Notes under the pieces: generated by a model
Databases searched by the model: none
What the model was told of the DNA's origin: nothing
The model's input: only the letters and a program-made list of their open reading frames with translations
Part shown: one piece after another, positions 7,792-16,400 of the stretch
How positions within the stretch are numbered: the stretch's first letter is position 1
Layout of the letters: the number at the start of each line of letters is the position of its first letter
Source of the DNA: UBA2336 sp037443645
GTDB lineage: Bacteria > Bacteroidota > Bacteroidia > Cytophagales > Cyclobacteriaceae
DNA: 64,000 nucleotides
Reading direction: 5' to 3'
Assembly (NCBI GenBank): GCA_037443645.1
Contig: JBBINY010000003.1
Location: 1 to 64,000 of the forward strand
Translations under genes and position numbers: made by a program

Positions 7792-8286
7792 ATGCTATTT
7801 TTTAACCGTAAAGGTAAGCAACCTTTTCAGTTCCTTTTTTTAACTACTTTGTTGTTTTTGGCTTCCTGTGCGTCTCACAAGGCGAGGGTAAAGGAGGAGA
7901 AAGTGGAGAAGGTAATAAGCGCAGCGCGTGGGTATTTAGGTACACCCTATAAATACGGAGGCACAACGCGTGCGGGCATGGATTGTTCGGCATTGACAAG
8001 CCACTCATTCCGGTCGGTAAGCATTGAGTTGCCCCGAAGTGCCGAAGACCAAAGCAAAATCGGGAAGGAAGTTAAACTGAAGGAGATTGAACCGGGCGAC
8101 CTTGTGTTTTTTGCCACCGGCAAGAAGAAAAGGCAAATTACGCACGTTGGCCTGGTTACTGACAGGAAAGCATTGGATAATGTGAAATTCATTCATGCTT
8201 CCACTTCGTTGGGTGTGGTAGAGACCAATATTTATTCTGACTATTACATCAAACGGTTCAGACTGGCCAGACGGGTAATCGAATAA
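7792..8286 (+). CDS. NlpC/P60 family cell-wall peptidase, lipoprotein
   Basis: A 164-residue C40-family cysteine peptidase that would cleave peptidoglycan stem peptides in the periplasm. The signal peptide ends with a lipobox (FLASC, Cys26). The catalytic domain has GTPYKYGG, the nucleophile in MDCSAL (Cys65), ITHVGLV (His118) and HAST (His135), which form the usual Cys-His-polar triad. The common DCSG is DCSA here, a mild change. I chose the ATG at 7792 over one at 7747 because the earlier one overlaps the divergent oxidase start and would bury the signal peptide. A weak purine-rich GTGAGG precedes the chosen start. Confidence 0.88.
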   Translation: MLFFNRKGKQPFQFLFLTTLLFLASCASHKARVKEEKVEKVISAARGYLGTPYKYGGTTRAGMDCSALTSHSFRSVSIELPRSAEDQSKIGKEVKLKEIEPGDLVFFATGKKKRQITHVGLVTDRKALDNVKFIHASTSLGVVETNIYSDYYIKRFRLARRVIE

Positions 8287-8360
8287 TGCACAAAGAAAGG
8301 GTTGTTGCGGTGAGTAAGGTTGGTTAACTTACCCGTTACCAAATATAAGCCAGAAACGAC

Positions 8361-9329
8361 ATGCATCAAACCCGCAGAAATTTCATCAAGCTAACCGCAC
8401 TCACAACCGGAGTTTTTTCCATCAGTAAACTTTCAGCCCTCACACCGTTAAGTGTTGAAAAGCCCATTGTTGTTTCAACCTGGCGCAACACCGATGCCAA
8501 TGCGGCTGCGTGGAAAGTGCTGCAGGCAAACGGACATTCGCTGGACGCTGTTGAACAAGGCGCCAGAATACCGGAAGCCAACCCAAAAGATACTTCAGTG
8601 GGGTACGGAGGGTTGCCTGATCGCGAAGGATTGGTAACACTGGATGCCAGCATTATGGATGAAAAAAGCAATTGCGGAGCGGTTGCTTTTGTTCAAGGCT
8701 ACAAACATCCCATTTCTATTGCCCGTGCTGTTATGGAAAAAACACCGCATGTTATGCTGGTGGGAAAGGGCGCAGAACAGTTTGCAGCAACACAAGGATT
8801 TAAAAAGGAAATCCTGCTCACCAAAGAATCGGAGAAAGCCTGGAAGGAATGGCTGAAAAAGTCGGAGTACAAACCATACCACAACCCCGGCCAGCACGAT
8901 ACCATTGGCATCTTGGCCCTGGATGCAAATGGAAGACTTTGTGGTGCCTGCACCACCAGCGGCATGGCATTTAAGATGCACGGTCGTGTGGGCGATTCAC
9001 CGATTATCGGGGCGGGATTATATGTGGATGGCGAGGTGGGCGCTGCCACTGCCACCGGAGTAGGAGAGGAGATGATCCGCATTGCTGGCAGCCACACCAT
9101 TGTTGAATTAATGCGTAGCGGAAGATCACCACGCGAAGCCTGTGAAGAGGCCATTAAACGGCTGATCAGCAAACGCGGTGAAGAGAAAGCAAAAGAATTG
9201 AGTGTTGCTTTTCTTGCCTTGAGTGTTACCGGTGAAGTGGGGGCGTACTCAACCAACAATGTGTTTGAATATACCCAAACCACACAGCAGGAGCAGGTGG
9301 TTATAAAATCGGGCAGCTATTTTAACTAG
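8361..9329 (+). CDS. N4-(beta-N-acetylglucosaminyl)-L-asparaginase, Tat-exported
   Basis: A 322-residue Ntn-hydrolase of the glycosylasparaginase family, which cleaves the N-glycan-to-asparagine bond. It starts with a twin-arginine signal (RRNFIK, Arg5-Arg6, then a hydrophobic stretch), so a folded precursor is probably exported by Tat. The autocatalytic site is GQHDT with Thr181 as the new N-terminal nucleophile of the beta chain, followed by CTTSGMAFKMHGRVGDSPI, the substrate-binding segment. The length of both chains fits the family. Function would be scavenging of glycoprotein fragments outside the cytoplasm. It stands between NlpC/P60 and cutC on the plus strand with 70-bp spacing. Confidence 0.9.
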   Translation: MHQTRRNFIKLTALTTGVFSISKLSALTPLSVEKPIVVSTWRNTDANAAAWKVLQANGHSLDAVEQGARIPEANPKDTSVGYGGLPDREGLVTLDASIMDEKSNCGAVAFVQGYKHPISIARAVMEKTPHVMLVGKGAEQFAATQGFKKEILLTKESEKAWKEWLKKSEYKPYHNPGQHDTIGILALDANGRLCGACTTSGMAFKMHGRVGDSPIIGAGLYVDGEVGAATATGVGEEMIRIAGSHTIVELMRSGRSPREACEEAIKRLISKRGEEKAKELSVAFLALSVTGEVGAYSTNNVFEYTQTTQQEQVVIKSGSYFN

Positions 9330-9395
9330 CCAAAAGGCAATGGCTTGATAGGGCTTTAGCCTTGATTATCGTTGAACGTTAATTCTAATCTGATT

Positions 9396-10142
9396 GTGTC
9401 CATAACATCTGAGATTGTAGTGTTTAACATTGAGTCGGCCATGAATGCCCAAAAGGGTGGGGCCGACAGGGTTGAATTATGTGTCAATCCGGCCGAAGGA
9501 GGAACAACACCCTCGTTCGGTGTAATGGAAATTGTGCGGCAGGCATTAAGCATCGATGTATATGCCATGATCCGTCCGCGGGGTGGCGATTTTGTGTATT
9601 CAGCCTATGAGTACCATGCCATGAAGCGCGACATTGAAATGGCCAAACGGGCAAGCCTTGACGGTGTGGTGTTGGGCATCTTAAAGCCGGAGGGGACAAT
9701 TGATAAGGAGCGATGCCGGAAACTTATCGAGTTTGCTCGTCCGATGCGGGTTACCTGCCATCGCGCTTTTGATTATACCCTCCATGTGTTTGAAGCGCTG
9801 GAAGACTGTATTGAAGCAGGGTTTGACCGGATACTTACTTCCGGGAGAAAGTCCACGGCAGTTGAGGGAGTGGAGTTGATCCGGGACCTGGTACAACGAA
9901 GTGGAAACCGCATCCGTATAATGGCCGGAGTTGGAATCAATCCGGACAATGTAGTACGGGTGGTTGAACAAACCGGTGTCAGGGAGATTCACCTCTCGGC
10001 ACGAACGTACAGGCCTTCTCCATATCAGCGCCACAATCAACGTATTAGTTTGCTGGAACAGTTACCTGATGACAGGGGCCAATGGATGGCCGATGAGGGC
10101 ACCATCAGGAGGATAAATGAACAGTTGCAGAAAGATGGGTAG
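9396..10142 (+). CDS. cutC: CutC family protein (copper homeostasis annotation)
   Basis: A roughly 250-residue TIM-barrel protein with the CutC signatures GADRVELC, YAMIRPRGGDFVYS, TCHRAFD, ILTSG and a C-terminal IHLSAR. CutC is named for copper tolerance in E. coli, but a direct copper role is disputed and the enzymatic function is unknown. The start is uncertain: an in-frame TTG at 9372 or GTG at 9396 are the options and neither has a ribosome site; I list the GTG because it begins just ahead of the first barrel strand. No ATG serves before the conserved core. The copper genes at the left end are 8 kb away, so no operon link exists. Confidence 0.85.
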   Translation: MSITSEIVVFNIESAMNAQKGGADRVELCVNPAEGGTTPSFGVMEIVRQALSIDVYAMIRPRGGDFVYSAYEYHAMKRDIEMAKRASLDGVVLGILKPEGTIDKERCRKLIEFARPMRVTCHRAFDYTLHVFEALEDCIEAGFDRILTSGRKSTAVEGVELIRDLVQRSGNRIRIMAGVGINPDNVVRVVEQTGVREIHLSARTYRPSPYQRHNQRISLLEQLPDDRGQWMADEGTIRRINEQLQKDG

Positions 10143-10221
10143 TGGGCATCGGCAAGAGGCAACCCAGGGAGCACATTTTTAAAAAAGGGAATGAGGTATT
10201 GATTATTCGGTATTGCAGGGA

Positions 10222-10251
10222 TTGGGTCAATCGTAATTTCAAATATATTTG
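10222..10251 (+). promoter_or_regulatory. Bacteroidota-type promoter for tRNA-Ala
   Basis: TTG at 10222-10224, a 19-bp spacer and TATATTTG at 10244-10251 match the Bacteroidota promoter form TTG-N19-TAnnTTTG. The tRNA begins 11 bp after the box, so the transcript would start almost at the mature 5' end. Confidence 0.7.
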
Positions 10252-10262
10252 CAACCTTGATT

Positions 10263-10336
10263 GGGGTCATAGCTCAGCTGGCTAGAGCGCTACAATGGCA
10301 TTGTAGAGGTCGTGGGTTCGACTCCCACTGGCTCCA
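10263..10336 (+). tRNA. tRNA-Ala (anticodon GGC)
   Basis: The 74-nt sequence folds as a full cloverleaf. The acceptor stem GGGGTCA pairs with TGGCTCC and includes the G3-U70 wobble that marks alanine tRNAs. The anticodon stem CTACA/TGTAG holds the loop ATGGCAT, giving anticodon GGC for codon GCC (and GCU by wobble). The T arm contains GTTCGAC. Position 73 is A and no CCA is encoded. The rest of the 10143-10501 gap, about 120 bp upstream and 165 bp downstream, shows no gene. Confidence 0.95.
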
Positions 10337-10501
10337 CTCCTTTGGTTCGCTTCCCTGGCGGACTTTTTAAGCTTTGAGGGAAACAATCCCTGACAAAAAT
10401 CATCCTGTTTTTTTGCCGAAGTCATTTAACTGACTGGCTTTGGCTTTCTACTTTTAGCCCCTGACGAGTAAATTTACAGATAACAAACCTTTCACCTGCC
10501 T

Positions 10502-12655
10502 ATGGAATTAGACAAATTCAGTTACGATAATAAGATCGTAAAGGCTTTTATTATTGCCACGGTAATTTTCGGCCTCGTTGGCATGCTTGTAGGTCTCACC
10601 ATTGCCCTTCAACTGGTTTGGCCGGTATTCAATTTTGAACTTCAATACACCACCTTCGGCCGCATCCGCCCCTTGCACACCAACGCCATCATCTTTGCCT
10701 TTGTGGGCAATGCCATGTTTGCGGGGGTGTATTACTCCATGCAGCGCCTGCTGAAAACCCGCATGTTCAACGACACATTAAGCTGGGTTCACTTCTGGGG
10801 CTGGCAGCTCATTATTCTGGCGGCAGCCATTACGTTGCCGCTGGGAATCACTACCTCAAAGGAATATGCTGAACTGGAATGGCCGATCGATATTGCAATC
10901 GCCCTGATATGGGTAGTGTTTGGCTGGAACATGATCGGCACCATTCTCAGGCGAAGGGAACAGCACATGTACGTGGCCATCTGGTTTTATATCGCCACGT
11001 TCGTAACGGTTGCGGTTTTGCACATCGTTAACTCTTTCGAAATGCCGGTTAGCTTGTTTAAAAGTTACTCCTGGTATGCCGGTGTGCAGGATGCCCTTGT
11101 GCAATGGTGGTACGGACACAATGCCGTTGCCTTCTTCCTTACCACTCCATACTTAGGCATGATGTATTACTTTCTGCCTAAGGCGGCAAACCGGCCGGTG
11201 TATTCATACAGGCTTTCCATCATACATTTCTGGTCACTTATATTTATTTATATCTGGGCCGGTCCACATCACCTGTTGTATTCAACCCTGCCCGATTGGG
11301 CACAATCATTAGGAACTGTATTTTCTATCATGTTAATAGCTCCTTCATGGGGAGGTATGCTTAACGGGTTGATGACCTTGCGTGGTGCGTGGGACAGGGT
11401 GCGCGAGGATGTTGTGCTGAAATTTATGGTTGTGGCGGTAACTGCCTACGGTATGGCTACCCTTGAAGGACCGCTGCTTTCGCTGAAAAATGTAAATGCG
11501 ATCGCTCACTTTACCGATTGGATTGTAGCTCACGCGCATGTGGGCGGCCTCGGATGGAACGGCTTTTTGATCTTTGGTATGTTGTATTGGCTGGTTCCTC
11601 GCATGTGGAATACAAAAATCTGGTCAGGCAAACTGGCCAACTTCCATTTCTGGATCGGCACCCTGGGTATTATTTTCTACGCCCTTCCAATGTACATCTC
11701 CGGGGTAACCCAAAGCCTGATGTGGAAGGAGTTTAATCCCGAAGGGTTTTTGGTGTACAAGAACTTTCTGGAAACTACGGTACAGATTTTACCATTGCAC
11801 ATGCTCCGCGCCTTTGGAGGATTTCTGTACCTCACAGGTGCTATTGTGATGACGTATAACCTGGTAAAAACTGCCTATGCCGGAAGTTTCATTGCCAATG
11901 AAGCGGCTGAAGCAGCACCCCTGGTAAAAACTGAATCGGCTGGCGGTGGATGGCATCACTGGCTGGAGAGCAAGCCTGTATTGTTTTCAGGCCTCGCTTT
12001 GGTGGCAATCCTGATTGGTGGCATTGTTGAAATGGTTCCTGCCTTCCTGATCAAATCCAATGTGCCCACAATTTCCAGTGTTAAACCCTATACCCCTCTT
12101 GAATTACACGGCCGCGATATTTATATCCGCGAAGGGTGCGTGAGTTGCCACTCGCAGTTAGTGCGCCCGTTCCGGTCGGAAGTGGAGCGGTACGACCCGC
12201 TGGGAGGCGAATACTCAAAGTCTGGCGAATATGTTTATGACCATCCATTCCTGTGGGGATCAAAACGAACAGGTCCTGATTTGCACCGGCTTGGTGGAAA
12301 ATATTCGGATAGCTGGCACTACAATCACATGCTGGCCCCTGATGCGGTAAGTTCGGGAACCACTATGCCGGCCTATCCCTGGCTGTTTGAACAGGTGCTT
12401 AACAAAGGAACTACAGCCTCAAAAATTAAAGCACTGCGCACCATAGGTGTGCCTTATGAGCCAGACTATGAAAACCGTGCAAATGATGACCTCGACATGC
12501 AAGCCAGACGTATTGCCGAAAACCTGCAATTGGAAGGCATTGAAGTTGATCCGGATGCAGAGATCATTGCTCTCATTGCGTACCTCCAACGCCTGGGCAA
12601 AGACATAAGGGCATCGAAAACAGCAGAACATACAGTATCAACCGATAACCGCTAA
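10502..12655 (+). CDS. ccoNO: Fused cbb3-type cytochrome c oxidase subunits I and II (CcoN-CcoO)
   Basis: A 717-residue fusion of the catalytic and monohaem subunits of the high-affinity cbb3 terminal oxidase. Residues 1-470 are CcoN with about twelve helices and the haem/CuB histidines (RPLHTN, His59; YGHNAVAFFL; GPHHLLYS; AHAHVGGLGWNGF). A linker leads to a membrane helix near 490-515 and the CcoO domain with one haem c site, CVSCH (Cys546, Cys549, His550), and later the axial methionine region (SSGTTMPAYPWLF). Fusion of N and O is common in Bacteroidota. The gene heads ccoQ, ccoP, ccoG, fixH and a SafE-like gene. ccoS and ccoI, often upstream, are absent here. Confidence 0.95.
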   Translation: MELDKFSYDNKIVKAFIIATVIFGLVGMLVGLTIALQLVWPVFNFELQYTTFGRIRPLHTNAIIFAFVGNAMFAGVYYSMQRLLKTRMFNDTLSWVHFWGWQLIILAAAITLPLGITTSKEYAELEWPIDIAIALIWVVFGWNMIGTILRRREQHMYVAIWFYIATFVTVAVLHIVNSFEMPVSLFKSYSWYAGVQDALVQWWYGHNAVAFFLTTPYLGMMYYFLPKAANRPVYSYRLSIIHFWSLIFIYIWAGPHHLLYSTLPDWAQSLGTVFSIMLIAPSWGGMLNGLMTLRGAWDRVREDVVLKFMVVAVTAYGMATLEGPLLSLKNVNAIAHFTDWIVAHAHVGGLGWNGFLIFGMLYWLVPRMWNTKIWSGKLANFHFWIGTLGIIFYALPMYISGVTQSLMWKEFNPEGFLVYKNFLETTVQILPLHMLRAFGGFLYLTGAIVMTYNLVKTAYAGSFIANEAAEAAPLVKTESAGGGWHHWLESKPVLFSGLALVAILIGGIVEMVPAFLIKSNVPTISSVKPYTPLELHGRDIYIREGCVSCHSQLVRPFRSEVERYDPLGGEYSKSGEYVYDHPFLWGSKRTGPDLHRLGGKYSDSWHYNHMLAPDAVSSGTTMPAYPWLFEQVLNKGTTASKIKALRTIGVPYEPDYENRANDDLDMQARRIAENLQLEGIEVDPDAEIIALIAYLQRLGKDIRASKTAEHTVSTDNR

Positions 12656-12660
12656 CGGCT

Positions 12661-12861
12661 ATGTATAAGAATGTGCTTCAGCAAATTGATAACATCCAGG
12701 TATGGCCCATCATATCGTTTATCATCTTTTTCCTGTTTTTCCTTTTTCTGTTATGGCATGTTTTTACAGCCGATAAGTCTTTCATCGGGTACATGAAGAG
12801 AATGCCTCTGGATGATTCCACCAATTCAAAACCTGTAAACGAAAAAACCAGCAACTCATGA
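12661..12861 (+). CDS. ccoQ: CcoQ-like small cbb3 oxidase subunit
   Basis: A 66-residue protein with one strong membrane helix (residues about 17-36, WPIISFIIFFLFFLFLLWHV) and a charged C-terminal tail (YMKRMPLDD). Position between ccoNO (5 bp before) and ccoP (4-bp overlap), size and topology fit CcoQ/FixQ, which stabilises the oxidase complex. Sequence conservation in this family is low, so the call rests on context. Confidence 0.8.
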   Translation: MYKNVLQQIDNIQVWPIISFIIFFLFFLFLLWHVFTADKSFIGYMKRMPLDDSTNSKPVNEKTSNS

Positions 12862-13772
12862 AAAAAATAATTCCCTTTTTCAGTTTGTTCCTTATCGGCA
12901 ACCCGCTTATGGCGCAAGATGCCGTACCGGCCGGTTTCTGGAGCGATCCGTTGAACGATCCGTTGTTCCCATTCTACTTGGTAATTGCTTTTGTGTTTAT
13001 GGTTGCGTTGCTGGTGGTTATCGTGGCCTTCCAGATGCTCCAGGTGCTCAATGTATTTATCCGCAAGGCTGAGCAGGAAAAAGCAGTGCGGGAAGGCAAA
13101 GTTTACGTTCCTGAACCGGGTGCATGGACGAAATTCTGGAACTGGATAAACGGTTACCGGCCCATCGAAAAAGAGTCTGAAATCATGCTTAATCATAATT
13201 ACGATGGTATTAAAGAACTGGATAACCACCTGCCGCCCTGGTGGACCTGGTTGCTTTACGGCACCATTGTGTGGAGTGCGATTTACCTGGTAGTATACCA
13301 TGTAACCGATTCACTGCCTCTCATGGACGAGGAATACCAGCAGGAAGTAACCCTTGCCCAGGAGCAAAAGGCAAAATTGCTTGCTGCCCAACCGGCCCTG
13401 GCCATTGATGAGAATAATCTCGTGTATGAACCCGATGAGGCAATCATCAAAAACGGCCGACAAGTATACGTAGTTAATTGCGCCTCATGCCACATGCCTG
13501 ACGGACAAGGCAGCATTGGTCCCAACCTAACCGATGAGTACTGGCTGCATGGCGGGGGTATTACGGATATCTATAAAGTTATTAAAAACGGAGTTCAGGA
13601 AAAGGGAATGATTCCGTGGGAACCTGTGTTATCTCCTCAGCAGATCCGTGACGTTACCTTTTACATTAAGAGCATTAAGGGAAGTAACCCTCCAAATCCG
13701 AAAGCACCACAAGGTGAACTTTATAAGGAAGCGGAGGCTGCCCCGGCTGGTAGTGAGGGTGCCTCCATGTAG
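12858..13772 (+). CDS. ccoP: cbb3 oxidase subunit III (CcoP), monohaem form
   Basis: A 304-residue membrane-anchored cytochrome c that passes electrons to CcoN. Two hydrophobic segments lie before the cytochrome (residues about 35-60 and 125-150); the CcoP N-terminal signature region DHLPPWW-like is present as NHLPPWWTWLLYG. One haem c site CASCH (Cys208, His212) is followed by GSIGPNLTDEYWLHGG and the axial MIPW region. Proteobacterial CcoP has two haem c sites; only one is visible, in line with the shorter Bacteroidota form. An N-terminal signal-like stretch (MKKIIPFFSLFLIGNPLMAQ) adds a leader not found in the classic protein. It overlaps ccoQ by 4 bp. Confidence 0.92.
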   Translation: MKKIIPFFSLFLIGNPLMAQDAVPAGFWSDPLNDPLFPFYLVIAFVFMVALLVVIVAFQMLQVLNVFIRKAEQEKAVREGKVYVPEPGAWTKFWNWINGYRPIEKESEIMLNHNYDGIKELDNHLPPWWTWLLYGTIVWSAIYLVVYHVTDSLPLMDEEYQQEVTLAQEQKAKLLAAQPALAIDENNLVYEPDEAIIKNGRQVYVVNCASCHMPDGQGSIGPNLTDEYWLHGGGITDIYKVIKNGVQEKGMIPWEPVLSPQQIRDVTFYIKSIKGSNPPNPKAPQGELYKEAEAAPAGSEGASM

Positions 13773-13827
13773 CCGTTCCGGAACGCTCCAAAAAAAATTA
13801 ATACGCCACTGATTAATTGATTGTGAT

Positions 13828-15276
13828 GTGAAACCGGGGAGTGATAACTTTTATCAGTATGATGAGGAATTCCGCAACACCATTGCAACCGTAGATGAGA
13901 AGGGAAATCGGGTTTGGATTTATCCGAAAAAGCCTTCTGGCAGACTGCACCAGTACAGGACTGCAGTTACCCTGATTTTGCTCACTCTTTTTTTTGCCGG
14001 CCCATTTATTAAGATTGCCGGCCAGCCCTTGTTGTTACTTAACCTGTTTGAGCGCAGGTTTGTTGTTTTCGGGCAGGCATTCTGGCCTCAGGATTTCGTT
14101 CTGCTTGCCTTAACCCTCATAACCCTGTTTGTTTTTGTTATCCTGTTCACCGTTGTGTTTGGCAGGGTATGGTGCGGGTGGGCCTGTCCTCAAACCCTCT
14201 TTATGGAAATGGTGTTCCGTAAAATTGAATATTGGATTGAAGGCGATGCCAATCAACAGCGAAAACTCAATCAGCAACCGTGGACTACCGAAAAGATTAT
14301 AAAAAAGGCCGGTAAACAATTGATTTTTATCCTCATCTCCCTGGTTATTTCGCATACCGCAATGGCTTACCTTATCGGGATTGAGGAGGTTAAACAAATC
14401 GTTTCGCAGTCGCCTGCGAAGCACCTGGCCGGTTTTATCGGGTTGGTTTCCTTTACGGGAGTATTTTATTTTGTGTTTGCCTGGTTTCGTGAGCAGGCCT
14501 GCATTGCGGTTTGCCCGTATGGCCGGCTTCAGGGGGTATTGCTGGTAAAAGATTCTATTGTGGTTGCTTACGACTGGCTTCGCGGAGAGCCCAGAAAGAA
14601 AATAAAGAAAGGCGATACGATGGAAAACCGGGGCGATTGCATTGACTGTAAGTTGTGTGTACACGTTTGCCCAACCGGAATAGACATCCGCCATGGCACA
14701 CAACTGGAATGTGTGAATTGCACGGCATGCATCGATGCCTGCGATGACGTGATGGTGAAAGTCGGTAAGCCTAAGGGGTTAATCCGGTTTGCCTCGTACA
14801 ATTCAATTAAAGACGGGGTGAAGAACCTGTTCACAGTTCGTGTGGCCGGCTACTCCGTTGTGTTGGTGGGATTGGTGGCGTTGCTGAGTTTTATGGTGGC
14901 CACACGAACCGACATTGAAACAACCATTTTGAAAGTACCGGGCACGCTCTACCAGCGTACCGATGACGGGAAAATCACTAATCTTTATAATATTGAGTTT
15001 GTAAACAAAACATTCGATGATATTACGCTGAGCCTTAAGGCAGAATCACCGGACGGGGCGGTTATCCGGAAAGTAGGAGAGCCTGAAATTGTTGTGCAGG
15101 CGGGTGGTCTTTACAAAGGAGTTTGTTTTCTTGAAATGCCCGCCAACCAGGTAACAACTGCCAAAATGGTAGTCAGCATCGGTGTTTATCTTGGTGAGAA
15201 ACGCATTGAAACAGTACAGATTAAATTTATCGGGCCTGTGCATTCACACAAGGACAGAGTAAAAGGAGGCAGATAG
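13828..15276 (+). CDS. ccoG: Cytochrome c oxidase accessory protein CcoG (FixG/RdxA family)
   Basis: A 482-residue membrane iron-sulfur protein linked to cbb3 biogenesis, where it is thought to reduce copper for the oxidase. The membrane part has the WCGWACPQTLFMEMVFR motif and about five helices. Two 4Fe-4S motifs follow: CIDCKLCVHVCP from Cys271 and CVNCTACIDAC from Cys295. A C-terminal Ig-like domain (residues about 380-475) is the FixG C-terminal domain. The start is GTG at 13828; an ATG two bases earlier meets an immediate stop. The 55-bp gap after ccoP includes a perfect palindrome CGTTCCGGAACG at 13774-13785 with no T-tract. Confidence 0.93.
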   Translation: MKPGSDNFYQYDEEFRNTIATVDEKGNRVWIYPKKPSGRLHQYRTAVTLILLTLFFAGPFIKIAGQPLLLLNLFERRFVVFGQAFWPQDFVLLALTLITLFVFVILFTVVFGRVWCGWACPQTLFMEMVFRKIEYWIEGDANQQRKLNQQPWTTEKIIKKAGKQLIFILISLVISHTAMAYLIGIEEVKQIVSQSPAKHLAGFIGLVSFTGVFYFVFAWFREQACIAVCPYGRLQGVLLVKDSIVVAYDWLRGEPRKKIKKGDTMENRGDCIDCKLCVHVCPTGIDIRHGTQLECVNCTACIDACDDVMVKVGKPKGLIRFASYNSIKDGVKNLFTVRVAGYSVVLVGLVALLSFMVATRTDIETTILKVPGTLYQRTDDGKITNLYNIEFVNKTFDDITLSLKAESPDGAVIRKVGEPEIVVQAGGLYKGVCFLEMPANQVTTAKMVVSIGVYLGEKRIETVQIKFIGPVHSHKDRVKGGR

Positions 15277-15278
15277 CT

Positions 15279-15710
15279 ATGAATTGGGGCAAATGGATCG
15301 TTATTTCTTTTGTTGTATTCGCTGGTTTCATCGGGGTAATTGTTACCATCAGTATGAGGCAGGATGTAAACCTTGTATCGAAGCGGTACTATCAGGATGA
15401 ATTGGCATACCAAAAACTGCTTGATCGGAAAAACAACACAGAACAACTGGAGGCGAAACCTGAAATTACCATTGTAGATCAGGCTTATCTGAAAATTTAT
15501 TTTCCGGAAGCAAAGTTGATTGAACAAGGCGAAGTGCGGGTGTTCAGGCCGTCATCCGAAAAACTCGATCAACACATTAAACTCGTTTCGTCTGCCGATT
15601 CCGTGCAGATCATCCCCATTCAACACCTCAGGTCTGGCGCATACCGTGTAAAAATGCTATGGACCATGGAGGGAATTAATTACTACCTGGAGAAGTTTAT
15701 TGTGATTTAA
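15279..15710 (+). CDS. FixH family protein of the cbb3 cluster
   Basis: A 143-residue protein with one N-terminal membrane helix (residues 5-27) and a periplasmic beta-rich domain, as in FixH/CcoH-like assembly proteins. The motif region after the helix (SMRQDVNLVSKRYYQDELAY) matches the Bacteroidota FixH pattern in which a short coiled segment carries YY and Q. It starts 2 bp after ccoG and precedes the SafE-like gene by 18 bp, so it belongs to the cbb3 operon. It is needed for oxidase assembly in other bacteria; the mechanism is unclear. Confidence 0.85.
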   Translation: MNWGKWIVISFVVFAGFIGVIVTISMRQDVNLVSKRYYQDELAYQKLLDRKNNTEQLEAKPEITIVDQAYLKIYFPEAKLIEQGEVRVFRPSSEKLDQHIKLVSSADSVQIIPIQHLRSGAYRVKMLWTMEGINYYLEKFIVI

Positions 15711-15728
15711 TTCGTGTAAACATTACGA

Positions 15729-16400
15729 ATGTTAACGGCTGCATTCATATTAGGGTTTACCGGAAGCCTGCATTGCGTGGGCATGTGTGGGCCGTTGGCG
15801 TTGCAGGTTGGCGCATCAACCTATTCTGCTTTATTACGCAACCGGCTGCTGTATAATGGGGGAAGGATCATTACCTACACGCTATTAGGAGTGCTTGTTG
15901 GCATCATGGGCAACCTCATCGAAATGAGCGGCTGGCAAGGATGGTTCTCCATTACCATGGGTTTGCTGGTGCTTGCTATACTCTTTTTCAGGCAGTTGGA
16001 GCGGTGGCTGTTGCCGAGGACCAGTGCTGCGGTTGTGGCTTTAAAACACGGCATTCTGAATCACCTTAACCGAAGGAATACCTACTCATCTGTTTTGATG
16101 GGTGTTCTGAATGGCCTCTTGCCGTGTGGGCTGGTTTATGCTGCCATGGTGTTATCGCTGGTTCAGAATTCATGGTTAGAGAGCACCCTGGTAATGGTTG
16201 TTTTCGGGCTTGGAACTGTCCCCGCCCTACTGGTAACAGTTTACTCGGCTCAGACTTTGCTCAGAAAAATCCCGTTGCCCATTCAAAAAATTCAACACTT
16301 GTTTGTGGCCTGCTTGGCGCTGATTATGATCTGGAGGGGCATCTCGATTGAAGGGCTTTTTTCGATTGACCAGACGGTGCTGTGTTATCCGTTACATTAG
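15729..16400 (+). CDS. SafE/TauE-like membrane protein of the cbb3 cluster (probable metal handling)
   Basis: A 223-residue protein with six to seven helices. The first helix holds GSLHCVGMCGP (Cys16, Cys20), the conserved CxxxC motif of the 'sulfite exporter TauE/SafE' subgroup that travels with ccoG and fixH in Bacteroidota and epsilonproteobacteria. A second conserved stretch, NGLLPCGLVYAAM, repeats the pattern later, as in DsbD-like proteins. The cysteines suggest copper or thiol transfer during oxidase assembly and not sulfite export; this is inference from context. Its stop codon overlaps the convergent response regulator gene by 3 bases (16397-16400 region). Confidence 0.85.
   Translation: MLTAAFILGFTGSLHCVGMCGPLALQVGASTYSALLRNRLLYNGGRIITYTLLGVLVGIMGNLIEMSGWQGWFSITMGLLVLAILFFRQLERWLLPRTSAAVVALKHGILNHLNRRNTYSSVLMGVLNGLLPCGLVYAAMVLSLVQNSWLESTLVMVVFGLGTVPALLVTVYSAQTLLRKIPLPIQKIQHLFVACLALIMIWRGISIEGLFSIDQTVLCYPLH

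Noticed and set aside
13774..13785. Palindrome CGTTCCGGAACG between ccoP and ccoG as a terminator.
   Set aside because: No T-tract follows and the operon continues; it could be an mRNA stem but nothing supports a defined role.
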